A stretch of 64,000 bases of DNA. It comes from Brachionus manjavacas. Its lineage: Eukaryota; Rotifera; Eurotatoria; Ploima; Brachionidae. Shown here piece after piece: positions 40,837 through 51,993 of this stretch. The position numbers and the translations under genes are program-made. Numbering within the stretch: the stretch's first letter is position 1; each line of letters starts with the position of its first letter. The notes under the pieces are model-generated. The model did no database searches, was not told the DNA's origin, and was given only the letters and a program-made list of their open reading frames with translations. The DNA is taken from assembly GCA_019054805.1 (NCBI GenBank), contig JAHQIY010000037.1, positions 124,001-188,000 of the forward strand. The letters run 5' to 3'.

Positions 40837-42127
40837 GGATGACTGCGAGTTGCCGGATGACTCCAGCAAGAGAACCTGAGTCCTATGAGCAGCCTGTTCT
40901 TTGGTCGTCAATCCTCTTCTTGAAAGAGTTGACACTTGGTGCGTCAATGACTGAATCGGGTAGCTTGTTCCACATTCTTGCTACCCTGTTGCGGAAAGCG
41001 TTACGTCTGATTAGACAGTCCTTCACTAGCTCTGGTCTGATGTGCCCTCGATGCCCGCTTCTGGGCGGTCCAACTTGTAGAGAGGAGTGCCATTCGATAG
41101 TGTCCAGTCCTTTCTGAATTTTGAACATTTCTATCAAATCACCTCTGGCTCTCCTTTCCTCCAGCGTTGTCAACTTCAGTTTTAGGCACCTGTCTTCGTA
41201 TGTCATGTCGCGGAGTTGAGTTGGGACTTTGGTGGCACGGCGCTGAACTTTTTCCAGTGTGTTTATCTCGCCGAGGCGGTGTGGTCTCCATGCTTGGATT
41301 GCATACTCGAGATGCGGTCTGACGTACGTAGTGTACATTTGTTTCCATATATACGCATCCCTCGAAACCAGCGTCTTGCGAAGCACTCCGAGCATGGAGT
41401 TGGCTTTTGCCGCGGATTTATCCACCTGAATCTTTGTGTCCAAAGTGTCACTCACATGGACTCCCAGGTCTTTTTCCGTTTTAGTAACCTCAAGCTCGTG
41501 TGGTATACCGGTCGACCTATCTAGGATGTGGTATTTATTCCCGGGGTTACGCTTTCCGTAATGCATGACCTTACATTTGCCGAGGTTCAGTTTCATCAGC
41601 CATTTGTCGCACCATGCTGCTAAGGCTTCCAAATCGCGTTGCAGTTGCTCACTACAGCTGCTCGTGAGTAAGCGCACGATGATCTTGCAGTCATCTGCAT
41701 ACATGGAAAGCTTATATGTTCTGGTAGGTCGTTTATGAAGACCACGAAGAGCGTTGGACCTATGACTGAGTCCTGAGGGACCGAGCTCGTGACTGGTGCC
41801 CATTCCGAACAATACTCGCCGAGGACAACTCTTTGCCTCCTGCCCGAAAGGAACGCCCTGATCCATCTGAGTACGGTTCCTTCTACCCCGTGAGCCGAAA
41901 GCTTGAGCAACAGTCTTTGATGTGGAACCTTGTCAAAAGCCTTCGCAAAACCGGTGTAGATGACATCTACTGGGCACTTGTCTGCGATTGCTCTTGTCGT
42001 CAAATCGGCTGATTCTAAGAGGTTCGTCACGCAGGCCTTTCTAGGGACGAAACCGTGTTGCTTCTTACATATCAGGTCGTTGGCTACAAAATGTCCAACC
42101 AAACTGTCCCTTACCATGCTTTCCATG
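40837..42127 (-). pseudogene. GC-rich CR1-like LINE, 5' truncated, frameshifted RT
   Basis: Minus-strand reverse transcriptase in two frames. 41620-42126 gives KKQHGFVPRKACVTNLLESA, FAKAFDKVPHQRLL and VPQDSVIGPTLFVVFINDLP. 40883-41866 continues with YADDCKIIV, WCDKWLMKLNLGKCKVMHYG, DLGVHVSD and the C-terminal WNKLPDSVIDAPSVNSFKKR. A frameshift near 41710 separates them, the usual LDFAKAF reads TGFAKAF, and SGVPQGS reads SSVPQDS, so it is inactive. Endonuclease and ORF1 are absent. Base composition is close to half G+C, in sharp contrast to the very AT-rich flanks. Confidence 0.93.
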
Positions 42128-42969
42128 ATTTAAGTTCCACTGAATTGTTTTTTTAGTCTACAATTTTCTAATTTTAATTCAAATTAAAAAAAAAATCGTC
42201 TGTCAATTTTAAAATACTTGGAACATTTATTTAAACTATTTATTTATTATTAAGTAGCTTTAAATTTTATACTTAAAGCATGGAGAAGGAATATCAAGAT
42301 TAATTTTTTAGTTTTATATTAAGATTAAAGTTTTAGGAACTGATTTTTTAAATCAAATTGAAAGAGTTTATATGTTAAAAAAGCGTCACATTATAAAAAT
42401 CATTGAAAAAAAGATAACTAAGACTTTATTGAAAGCTTAACTATTGGGATCGCATCAAAAATTAAGATTAAAGTTTTTTTTTAATAAAAATAATTTTAAA
42501 ATAAAAAAAAACAAATTTAGTTTTCGATTTTTTCTCCTGGAAAAATCGGCTTTTGAAAGTGTAATTTTTAAATTGAATTTTTGGATTTTTATGTTTAATT
42601 AAAAACTTTTTTTTTTTGATTTTATTTTAACTTTAGAGTTAAATGCATTAATAAAATATTTGCTAAAAGAAAAGTTTCTTTGGAATTTTTCTCATTCAGA
42701 TTTAAGCGGATTTAAACAAGTCGAACTCTCTTTTGCTAACTTATGCTATTTTAATTAAAAAAAAAAACTAAAACTGTAAAACTAATATCTTTTATTTAAT
42801 CTGATATTTTATAAAAACAAATATTCTCATACTAAATAATTATTTCCAACTATAGAATAATGCCAAAAAAAGTGTAACCAACAAGTTCCAGTAATTTATT
42901 TGGATTCTTGTTTAGTTGTTTTTAAGGACGACTAGACTTTTAACTTAAGTTTAAACATATCAAATTAAT
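42128..42969. other. Intergenic AT-rich stretch
   Basis: Lies between the LINE and the PHF12 stop codon and includes the presumed PHF12 3' UTR. No other feature seen. Confidence 0.4.
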
Positions 42970-44619
42970 TCAAATAATAAGATTTTTTTTGTTTGAATTA
43001 TTGATCAATTTTTGTAAAGCAGTTATTTGTTGACCAAGTGAGCCCGATGAGCATCCGCCTAACTTCCTCACTTGTTCAAGTTTATCGATCAGATTGGCCT
43101 TGAAAAACTTTTTTCCTTCATTGTTAGCTTTGAGAGGTTTTTTTTTCACTTGGTTCAATTTAAGGCTTGGCACGTCTTGCTGACTTGCATCACAGCTCAA
43201 CTCGTAATCCATGACAACAAACAAAAATCTAAAGCATCCAATTTGTATCAAACTTCCATGCTTTAATTCAACCGAGCCTTCATAGGCCGCCGAGGGGCCC
43301 TCTCCACCCTCTTCCTCAAACACATCAAGCTCAAAACCCAATCTCACACAATCCACTTTGACACCGTGTTCGCTATAGTTCAAAATCTCATACCTCCCGC
43401 TGCAGCAGTCATAGAAAATTGTCGCATGCTTATCAGACAAGTGTTTACATTGAACAAATTCATTTGCCAGACAGACATCATTTTTGGCCGACTTGCCAAT
43501 ACTTGTGCAACTCTTGGTCAACGGTATCGGACACTCAAACAAATCATACTCATCAGACGCATATTTTAGCAAGGCCTTTGGCTTCACTAAATCCTCGCGA
43601 CTTAGACTCGCAATTTTTATCTTAATTTCTTTGGTCTTGTTTGACAGCAAAGTCAACGATTTGGCAGCGCAGAAAACTTCGCCAAAACACAATGGCACTA
43701 AGTCATCTGGCCGACAAGTTTGCTTGTACAAGTTCTTGATTGTTCGGGGCACACTGGAGGCCAGAATGGGCTCTGTAAAAACATTTGTGCTCGATTTGGA
43801 ATTGCATCTGCTTATGAATTCTTTTTCTATTCTGTTTTGCCTTCTAAAGTGAAGCTCAAAGTCGTTCCAGAGCTTGATGCGGTCACTGAGCTTTTGGCTC
43901 TTGAGAAACTTGGTGTTCAGCAGATGCTCGCAGTGCATGGGGCACATCCAAATTTTGTCCTTGGTCGGAATTGTGTCTATTAGCATAAAAAGACAATCCT
44001 GGTGATAACTAGATTCACAATAGTCGCATTTGATCAGTTTTTTGCTCCACTCAAACTTGGAGCATATTTGGCACATGCGGCGGCTGTTCGGGCCAGGGCT
44101 GCTCGAACTCTTGTGCTGAAGAGACAATGCCTTTAGCTTGTATTCGCTGGCAAACCATTTGATGCGTGACAGACCCGGAATGCTAAATTCACAGTGAAGA
44201 TTCATTTCGTTCGAAAGACTCATCTCTTTTGGATTGAGGGATTTGGCCATTCGGCACAAGGTGTCCAGTGCGCTGTCTGTCTCGTACTTTTCAAAGTGAA
44301 TGGTGGTCTTTTTGTTCTCCGCATGATCAACTCCGATCATTGAGTTGTTCTTGCATTTGTTGCACAAAAATTCGCCCTTTGGAATTTGGTCGATGTCAAG
44401 AGGAGGGTTGTGGCACAAGAGGTGGAACGAAGCGGGGCACCGGTCGCAGTTTATCAAGTTGCCGCCTTCATTGCAGTTGTAGCAGTACTCGTCATTGATC
44501 AAAGAAGATGAGTCCTTTGAATTTTTCTTGCTCTTCTGGCTAGGGTTGAGGTTAAAATTGAAAATGCTGTTTAAACTTGTTATATAGCTTTCTGCGCTGG
44601 CAATTTTTTCCAAACTCAT
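42970..44619 (-). CDS. PHF12: PHD finger protein 12-like (two PHD fingers plus FHA)
   Basis: One uninterrupted frame of 549 codons. PHF12 is a nuclear scaffold of the Sin3/HDAC corepressor complex that reads histone H3. PHD1 spans about residues 46-89, with ligands C46, C49, C58, C61, H66, C69, C86 and C89. PHD2 spans about 183-230 (C183, C186, C198, C201, H206, C209, C226, C230). Between them is the conserved linker with IPGLSRIKWFASEYK. An FHA domain lies at about 355-470, with SIGKSAKND and LSDKHATIFYD core strands. Human PHF12 has about 1000 residues; the shorter length reflects missing low-complexity linkers and C-terminal region. The ATG is followed at once by the conserved N-terminus. 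It lacks introns, unlike the other host genes here, but has no poly-A tail or decay that would prove retroposition. Confidence 0.92.
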   Translation of the reverse strand: MSLEKIASAESYITSLNSIFNFNLNPSQKSKKNSKDSSSLINDEYCYNCNEGGNLINCDRCPASFHLLCHNPPLDIDQIPKGEFLCNKCKNNSMIGVDHAENKKTTIHFEKYETDSALDTLCRMAKSLNPKEMSLSNEMNLHCEFSIPGLSRIKWFASEYKLKALSLQHKSSSSPGPNSRRMCQICSKFEWSKKLIKCDYCESSYHQDCLFMLIDTIPTKDKIWMCPMHCEHLLNTKFLKSQKLSDRIKLWNDFELHFRRQNRIEKEFISRCNSKSSTNVFTEPILASSVPRTIKNLYKQTCRPDDLVPLCFGEVFCAAKSLTLLSNKTKEIKIKIASLSREDLVKPKALLKYASDEYDLFECPIPLTKSCTSIGKSAKNDVCLANEFVQCKHLSDKHATIFYDCCSGRYEILNYSEHGVKVDCVRLGFELDVFEEEGGEGPSAAYEGSVELKHGSLIQIGCFRFLFVVMDYELSCDASQQDVPSLKLNQVKKKPLKANNEGKKFFKANLIDKLEQVRKLGGCSSGSLGQQITALQKLINNSNKKNLII

Positions 44620-46254
44620 GTTGCATTATCAGACATTCTTTGTGTGTTTTTTACTAGCTCTAAATTAAAAATTTATTTTAATTTGAATATTTAGCTATTT
44701 TTGAATGGTAACGTTAGATATTTTGTCTGATAAAATAAAATATTTATTTTTTTATTTCTAAAATTACGCCAGATTTGGCGATATTAAAAAAAAATAATAT
44801 TAAAGAGAAATATTAAAAAAGGGAAATTTTTTTAAAATAAAAACTATTTTTTGTCTCTTTTTGGGATTCAAGAATACATGCTATAAAAAAAAAAAATTTA
44901 CACAATTTCAATTTTTACAATTAAAAATAATTTCTTTATCAACTTGTTAAATTTTTTTAAGAAACATAGAATTTCAGGTCGTCATTAAGAGGTCGTCGTT
45001 AAAGTAGAAAGGTCCGCTGTACCCATTCCAGCACCCCTTATAAACAATTCTCAAGTCCGCTCTGAGAGAATACCGATCCAAACTGACTGGATCCAGGGTA
45101 ATATATACTTTATTTATAGAATAAAATAATATTTTATTTTGTTAAAGGGCCCCAAGTCTTAAACCCTAGAGTGTCGAATAACTTATTCGACAATTATTAA
45201 ACCAACTAATTTTTCCTATTTGGTTGATGAATCTTGAAAAATAAAAGCAAAAATTTTGGGCTCGTTCGCTTAAAATAGATAAAATAAATAAGCTTAAAAC
45301 TAGGAGATTCAATTTTTTTTAACTATTAAGACCCGAAAAGTCTAAAAAACTTTTTTGTAGAATTATATGAAAAAAAAAATGCAAATTTTACAATTATTGC
45401 AATTATTAATTGTTTTTAATAGATCAATTCAAACAGTCTAAAAATTTCTGAATCTGAATCTATTCTTTTTAACTACCAAAACTTCCATTTATTTTGAATA
45501 AAAAAACTAAAAGTTTATGGCTAGTTTTTTTTATCTTTTTTTGTACAATTCTTTGTTATCATCAATATAATAATAATTAATTAAGACTTATAATATTTTA
45601 TTATATAACTAATTTTGTAAATTCCCAAAAAATTCATTCAACCGAAAAAAAATTTATTAAATCAAACTAAATATTTTTTTCAGAGAAAAAAAGAAAAACA
45701 AAAATTTTTTTTTTAACATTTTACAAAAAATTTAATTGATAATAACCTTTTTTCTTTTGCATAAAAGCGTTGCATTTTACACATAATTTATTAGCAGTTT
45801 CAGTATTCTCTGAGAATTTCGCTTTTTATGAAGTGATTTCTAACTATTCATCGTCTGATTCTTTTATTAAATTTTCAGTCAATTGGACACAATCAGCCGG
45901 TTCATCCTGTAAACAAGGTCTAGTTGCTTTTTGGTCCCCTTTTTTGGTCTGTTGTTCAATGGAATATTCATGCCAATATCATTAAAATTTACCATTTCTG
46001 AAAAAAATTAAATATTAGCAAATAAAAGAAAAATTAACAAAAAATAATTTGGCATCATCACGTAAAAAACTTGAATTTTGGCCCCTTTTGACTAAATAAT
46101 TGTCCTTTATGTGTTGAAATGGTTTTGATTTTTTGTTTCAATCGTACCCATGTAAGAGATCGCTGTGTTCGATGATAGATTCTGTAAAACATTCTTTTTG
46201 ATTTTCATTCTCAATTGTAATTGTATTTTTATTTTTTTTTATTTTATTTTTTTT
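44620..46254. other. PHF12 upstream region with an isolated transposon end
   Basis: No gene supported. AGGGCCCCAAGTCTTAAAC at 45145-45168 resembles the terminal repeat of the element at 19489-20739. No right partner is visible, so it may be a truncated copy. Short open frames at 45770-45985 have no recognisable content. Confidence 0.4.
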
Positions 46255-47361
46255 ATCTGTGCCGAGCTAAAGCTCCTTCAGATTAAACAAAAAAATAAAA
46301 TAAAATAAAAATGTAAAGAAAAAATATAAGAAAAATTAAAATAAGTTAAAATATAATAAAAAGACTATTAAAAATTGATAAATTGTAAGAGATGACATGT
46401 GCAAAGTATTTAAGTATTGAACAGTTCAGGAAAGAAAGAAGAAATAATAAGATAGCAATTACACAATGAAGTTGGGTATTCATTATACCTTGATTTAAAA
46501 CCCGCTTTATATTCATCAACCAGCTTGACAACCAATGGAACAGAATGACGCAGTCCTCCTGCTACATATCTTTCGCTCAATTCAAAAAGTCGATTCGAGA
46601 CAGTTAGGAATTTAAGTTTATTAAAGGCTTCATGATGCAAAATATTAGAAGGAGTATCATATTTTAGTTTAAGCATTTACATTTACTGTAAATGATCTTG
46701 AGACTAAAAATGAATTAATCCAATGTATTAGATAAGAGGGTAGGTTATAAATAGTGTTGGTCGGCGGCCAAGCCTGGCCGGTCCGAACGTGGCCAAAATA
46801 AGGCGGCCACTTTGGCGGCCAGGCCAAATCGTTGACGGCCGGCCAAATGTACGGCTAAATTTAAAACGATTTAAAAAGATTTAACGCACTTGGGGGCTGG
46901 CGTTCCTAAAACTTGGTTATTTTAAACCAATTCGAGTCAATTGTTAAATGACACTGTGTTGTTTTTAACAAAAAAGAAAAGTAAAATCCTCAATTATTTA
47001 TGGAATATATTTTTTGGTAGTAGCTAATTTTATTCTTTCGTATATAATTTTAATTATAAAAAAAGATAAATAATTTCAGGAAAACAGATATTTAATTTAA
47101 TTAGCATATATTTGTTTTTTTTTTTAACAGCAAATTAAATCACCCGAAAAAAAAATAATAATAAAAAAATGAGTATATTTTTTGTTAGGAGATAAATATT
47201 TTTTTTAGTGTATAATTTAATTCATAAAAAGTAGATAAAAAAAAAATAAAAGTGTATAAACATTTTTTGCAGAATATATTTATTTTTTAAGAAGAGACAA
47301 TTAATAAAAAAAATTACAAAAATAAAATACAAAAAAAAAATACAAACAAAGTAATTAACAC

Positions 47362-48801
47362 TTATTTTCTTACTCTTTTTGACAATTGCTCGTTTTCATT
47401 GCTTGATTTTTTTGGTCTTCCGCGTTTACGTTTCTCAGAAACTTGAATATTATTTTCGACTTGATCTGCTTTCATAAAGTCGTTCAAACTTAATCTGTCT
47501 CGATTGGTACCCTCATCTTTGATTGTATTGTTTGTAGACTCAAGACCGTTGTTCGTGCTTGGATAACCATGTGCGTAAGTTTCATACCAGCCCAATGTGT
47601 ACTCGCTCATCCATTGTGTTTTGAAATAGTCGAAAAACTTCTTGATGTTTTCGTCATTTCTCGTGCACCACTTTTGCTCTAAAAGATCGAACGCTGTACT
47701 AAAAAGCCGCTGTTGAACACCGCCTTGAATCGACTTGAAATCGGTCTTAATTTGAACTTTTGAATCTTTGTCGACTCCTTTAAGGTTTTCATCAATTTTT
47801 CTCTCAACGTGAGCCCAACATACAATTCGTTTTTCGAGACGAAAGACTGATTTAAAACCGTTCGTTATTGCGCCTGCTGCATCTGCTAATAAAACACTTG
47901 GATCCAAATCGTGTCCATAGAGTTCGAACGATAAGTTCTTACAAGTTCTAAACATATAAGCGAATTCTGACTCGGTTTCGTATCGTGACAATAAAACGCC
48001 GAACGGATGAAATGTATTGTCACTGTCATTTGTCCCACACAATAACACCGGAAAATTCAACCACAGCAACTTATAAGTAGCGTCTGTTGCAATGTGTTTA
48101 CACTTAGTTGTAAAAGAAATTAAGCGTTTGGTGGTTAAAAAAATTTTGAAAGTAAGCTCGTCAGGTGTAATCTTGAACTCCGAGACCGCAAAAACTTCGT
48201 CAAGATCGTCCGGGATCGCATTGTGTGAATCACACCAGTTTTTCAGCATCTCAACTGTCATCGTCGGTTCATCATGTTTTTTTACTCTTTGGATGAGATT
48301 TGTAATTTGAGTTTGTGAAATCTCTACAAAGCCTTCCGATAAATGAAGACGTAACCATCGCGAGATTTCTTTCGGTTTTTTGCCCTCTTTTTGGTACATT
48401 TCTACGACTCGGTTTTTGCTTTTTTCCCAAAATTCTTTTGATGGTCCGTCGGTATGCAAGTGAAGACAATCTTCAATACAGACTTTAACGTCTTGACTTG
48501 TGCGAAGCTTAAGCGAAAACATTTTTTTGGAACACGACGAACATTTGTAAAATTGCTTTTCACCTTCTTTTGTGACTCTTTTTGCCTTTTTTGCCCATCT
48601 ATTTCCGTCGATCTGACCACCTTCAAGTGATTCAACAAATTCGGCAAAGTTGGAATAATTTGCGTATTCGTCGTAGACTGTGTTTGAACCACGTTTCGAT
48701 TGCACTTGCTCTATCTCTTCAACATCATTATCAGTATTATCAAGTTGATTTTCTTGATTATTGACCGATAAAAGAACAGAAGTTGAAGAGGCTTCAGACA
48801 T
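47362..48801 (-). CDS. MULE transposase
   Basis: A 479-codon frame from ATG. It encodes a Mutator-like transposase that would cut and paste the surrounding element. After an acidic N-terminus there is a zinc-finger region (YKCSSCSKKMF...EDCLHLHTDG, about residues 84-114). A helical DNA-binding segment follows (EISRWLRLHL...QITNLIQRV). The catalytic core shows first Asp in ATDATYKLLW (about 240), second Asp in LLADAAGAITNGF (about 310), a WAHVERK block (about 330) and the third acidic site in STNNGLESTNN (about 418). The C-terminus is an AT-hook (KRKRGRPKKSS). The SWIM finger usual before it, and present in the copy at 28776-29651, is absent. The frame is intact, so it may be recently active or complemented. 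Confidence 0.88.
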   Translation of the reverse strand: MSEASSTSVLLSVNNQENQLDNTDNDVEEIEQVQSKRGSNTVYDEYANYSNFAEFVESLEGGQIDGNRWAKKAKRVTKEGEKQFYKCSSCSKKMFSLKLRTSQDVKVCIEDCLHLHTDGPSKEFWEKSKNRVVEMYQKEGKKPKEISRWLRLHLSEGFVEISQTQITNLIQRVKKHDEPTMTVEMLKNWCDSHNAIPDDLDEVFAVSEFKITPDELTFKIFLTTKRLISFTTKCKHIATDATYKLLWLNFPVLLCGTNDSDNTFHPFGVLLSRYETESEFAYMFRTCKNLSFELYGHDLDPSVLLADAAGAITNGFKSVFRLEKRIVCWAHVERKIDENLKGVDKDSKVQIKTDFKSIQGGVQQRLFSTAFDLLEQKWCTRNDENIKKFFDYFKTQWMSEYTLGWYETYAHGYPSTNNGLESTNNTIKDEGTNRDRLSLNDFMKADQVENNIQVSEKRKRGRPKKSSNENEQLSKRVRK

Positions 48802-49221
48802 TTTTTTAATCAGATTTAAAGTTAAAATTTTATTTATTTCAAAGTTTAATTTTCAAGCAGTTTCAAGGAATTCATTTTTATATAAATTATGTAACAAGCT
48901 GATTATTTACTCAATTAAGAAATTAATTTAATTGAAATTGATACATTTAAGTCAAATTGTCAAAAATCAAAAAATAAACACTTATATGATAAATATCTAC
49001 TTCACAAATTAATTATCTACCTTTGAAAATAATTATCAATTTTAGTTTATATTTATCTCCTACAAAAATAATTTATCCACTTATTTTTTTATCTCCTTTT
49101 TATTAATAAAATTATACACTAAAAAAAATATTTATCTCCTAACGAAAAACTAAGCCATAAAAAAATCAAAGATATAAAGAAAAAATATTGACACATTTTT
49201 GTTATGATTTGACAACTAAAT

Positions 49222-49581
49222 TTAATTATTTTTACGTCTTTTTCTTGTGGTTGGATTTGAATGAACAATTTCGGCGTCAGTATTTTGAACATTTAATGAC
49301 TTTGGGGGACGTCCTCTTCCGCGTTTTTGAGCTAATGGTTGAACTGATATGCTTGAAGCTACTTGATCTGAATTACTAAGAGGCACCGGTATTGAATTTT
49401 CAACAGCTTCTTCAATATTATTTGATGTTGATGGCATAACAGGCTGTAAACTTGTGGGTTGATTAGGCTCTTGAATGTCATTATATTCTAAAATTTGATT
49501 CATCCAATGATTCGAATTTCTTGAAAGTCCATTTATAGCTTTTTTTTTTCTACCACGTTTGGAATTTCCTTCAATATTCAA
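49222..49581 (-). CDS. AT-hook accessory protein of the MULE
   Basis: A 119-codon frame starting with ATG, lying 5' of the transposase on the same strand inside the element. It has two AT-hook-like motifs, KRGRKKK near the N-terminus and KRGRGRPPK at about residues 87-95, and a low-complexity serine/proline-rich middle, ending in RKRRKNN. It could be an accessory DNA-binding protein, a 5' exon of the transposase, or a leftover of a second MULE. Preceding sequence has a plausible acceptor (ATATTCCAG near 49592). Confidence 0.5.
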   Translation of the reverse strand: MNIEGNSKRGRKKKAINGLSRNSNHWMNQILEYNDIQEPNQPTSLQPVMPSTSNNIEEAVENSIPVPLSNSDQVASSISVQPLAQKRGRGRPPKSLNVQNTDAEIVHSNPTTRKRRKNN

Positions 49582-50706
49582 ATCTAGACCTGGAATATCG
49601 TTTAAGTGTCAATTAATTTACACGTTTTCTTTTTATTTCAAGCATTCTCTTAAAAATAAATGTTATCTTTTAACTGACAACATTTATCTACTGAAGAATA
49701 AATTTATCTGCTAATCAATTAATTTTGCTACTAAAAAAATAATTTTCTACAATATTTTTATCTACTAAAAATTAGATACTATAAAATATAATTAGCTGCT
49801 ACCGAAAAACTAAGCCATTATTTATGCATGGGATCAGCAAAAATACACTTTTTATTTATTGCATAATGAACCTGCATTATTTTTATTTTATCTGAATTTC
49901 AAATATTGGTTACCTTTAATCTATATAAGAGGCTTAATTTTAAGATTTACAAGATTTTAGGGAAATTTCCGTAATTTTTCCGAAAGATTTAAGTTTTTGG
50001 CCGCCGGTCTGGCCGCCAAATTGGCCGTCCGTTTTAAAATTGGCCGTACATTTTACCGGCCGTCCGCCTTTATAACCTTCCGTCAAGACGGTCTTGTTCG
50101 CGGTCAAAAAAATTTTTGTACAGTTCCCAACACTATTTATAAAGACTATCATGCCAAACCCTATCGAACGCTTTGGAGATATCAAAAAATACGGAACATA
50201 GTAATGTTAGCTGATTTCCATGCATAAGGTATTTTACCTTCTCTTAGACTTAAACTAAAAAGATAAATTATGTCTTTTAGAATATTTTGAGGTACATTTT
50301 TTTACATAAAAGCTGCTTCCTCTTTTAACCTTTTTATCGCTGATGTAATCTCTTAAGTGCCAACAGGCTCGTCAAATTTGCATTGATTTTCCTTATTAAA
50401 AACTCCAGATTATAATCAATTATTTCTTTATCTTTTCGCGAATTAATTAGATCATTGTTCGAACTAAAAGTTTTTTGAAAAAATTCACTCAAAAAGGGAG
50501 CCTTTTCTTTATTAGTTCTAAGTTCATTATTATTAGAGATTAAAATAGCTTTCCAATTACTTTTATAAGAGATGTACTTTAAAGAATGTTCCAAAGCAAG
50601 CCCTCTTATTATTTTATTTGTTGTTCTTTTTTCTTTTTATTTGTTTTTGTTGACTCAATTGCTAGAATATCAGTTTAATTTATATTAGCCTTTTATTTAT
50701 TTGTAA

Positions 50707-50733
50707 ATCTATACCGAGCTAATGCTTCTTCAG
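50707..50733 (-). repeat. LINE 3' signature, copy 4
   Basis: Minus-strand CTGAAGAAGCATTAGCTCGG followed by TATAGATTTACAAATAAATAAA. This marks another 3' end of the LINE family, with no recognisable coding body to its right. Confidence 0.75.
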
Positions 50734-50739
50734 AATAAA

Positions 50740-51993
50740 AATAAATAATAAAAATAAAGTAAAATAGGATAAAATAAAAAAGAAAGAATTAAATATTGAA
50801 AAAAAAAATTATACTGCCTTAATATTGGGCGCTTTTAAATAAAAAAATTTTAAAAAATTAATCAAATTAAATATGCACCTTTTTAAATTTATTAGTCGAA
50901 TTTGAATAATTCGAAAAAATTTGAATAATTATAAAAAACTTCAACTGGAAGCAAAGATTTTTTCTTTAGTACAGCCATTGAAAAAAAATTATTTTTAGAT
51001 ATATATGTGAATTAGGTACGAAAAAAAACATTTTAGCTCCTTCAAAATTATGGTCATTATCTACATGCAAATTAAAAGTACATATTTGAAAATAATTTAG
51101 CAGAAAAAAAATCAAAAAAATTTTATTAGGCTTTTATTTTATTTGGCTTTTGATAGTAGTCTAAAAAACTTCTCGGTTCTGCTGGTGTTAATGAGGTTTG
51201 TTTTTTTATTTGTGATTTTTTGGATTATTAATTTTAGATAGTTAGCTTTTGTCAATGGCTTTAATTTACCAGGATACTAGGTGCTTTAAAAAAATTTTGA
51301 AGCAATAAATATTAAACACTTTTTAAATGACTCTAGACAGTGAGATTAAATTTTTAGAACTGAATTTTAGTTAGCATTTATTCAAATCATAATTTGAGCA
51401 TTATCTTAAGTATACACACCCAATTGGGTGTCGACGCCTTCAAATCTTATGCTATAATCAACATAAAATATTCTCTTTTAGCAACATACACACGAAATTC
51501 GCTTAACCTAAAAAGTGAAAACTAATCATTGATGACGTATAGCATTAACTTTTATATATTGACTTAGTTATAAATTTTCAAATGGTAATATATACACCCA
51601 TTTCAATTAGTCTAGCTCTAGCTAGAATATAAAATTTCGTCTTCTCTCCATCCGATCAAAATGATTGTGTTCATTTTAGCATTCGCTATTTGAGTAGCTT
51701 TAAGCATGGCCAAATTTCCAAAAAAGCGTGTTTGCTTTCTGCACAAACTTCACGAATGTATCTAAAAGTAGTGTGATTTAGTCAAGGTGTATATTGAGGA
51801 CCCACCCTTAAACAATTTTACCTTGCTTTTTAATTATTGTTGAAGCGTTTTTTTATTTATAAAAAGCACTAAAAGCATTGAACTCAAATTCTGGATTTTT
51901 TTTTACTAGTTTCTAAATAGAAGATAGCTGAATAGATTTTGTTGAAAAAAAATAAAAAAAAATTTTAAATTTTAGATATTTTTTCTTTTCAAA
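50740..51993. other. Upstream region of the GLUD gene
   Basis: AT-rich with no gene seen. An AG preceded by AAATTTT at about 51974 lies 20 bases before the ATG and could serve as a 5' UTR or spliced-leader acceptor. Confidence 0.4.

Larger units (their letters stand above)
46752..50135 (-). mobile_element. MULE-type DNA transposon inserted in the LINE
   Basis: Ends TAGTGTTGG and complement, then long GGCC-rich subterminal sequences (GGCGGCCAAGCCTGGCCGG at the left, mirrored at 49998-50060). Flanks GTTATAAA (46744-46751) and TTTATAAA (50136-50143) match at seven of eight bases, and removing the element plus one copy restores the LINE frame. It carries two minus-strand ORFs: an AT-hook protein (49222-49581) and a transposase (47362-48801). 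Confidence 0.88.
46255..50640 (-). pseudogene. LINE, internally deleted and interrupted by a MULE (copy 3 of the family)
   Basis: Read on the minus strand, 50334-50594 encodes the linker before the reverse transcriptase. Next, around 50140-50240, come an apparent deletion joint and FFDISKAFDRVWHDS. After the transposon insertion the frame resumes at 46743 with NLPSYLIHWINSFLVSRSFT. The ORF 46410-46676 ends with GLRHSVPLVVKLVDEYKAGF and SSFFPELFNT. The 3' tail carries the family signature (CTGAAGGAGCTTTAGCTCGG on the minus strand, 46255-46283). The element is disabled by deletions and by the insertion. Confidence 0.85.

Noticed and set aside
43072-44498. Several plus-strand open frames opposite PHF12
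   Set aside because: They are the complement of a well-conserved PHD/FHA coding frame and show no recognisable protein features.
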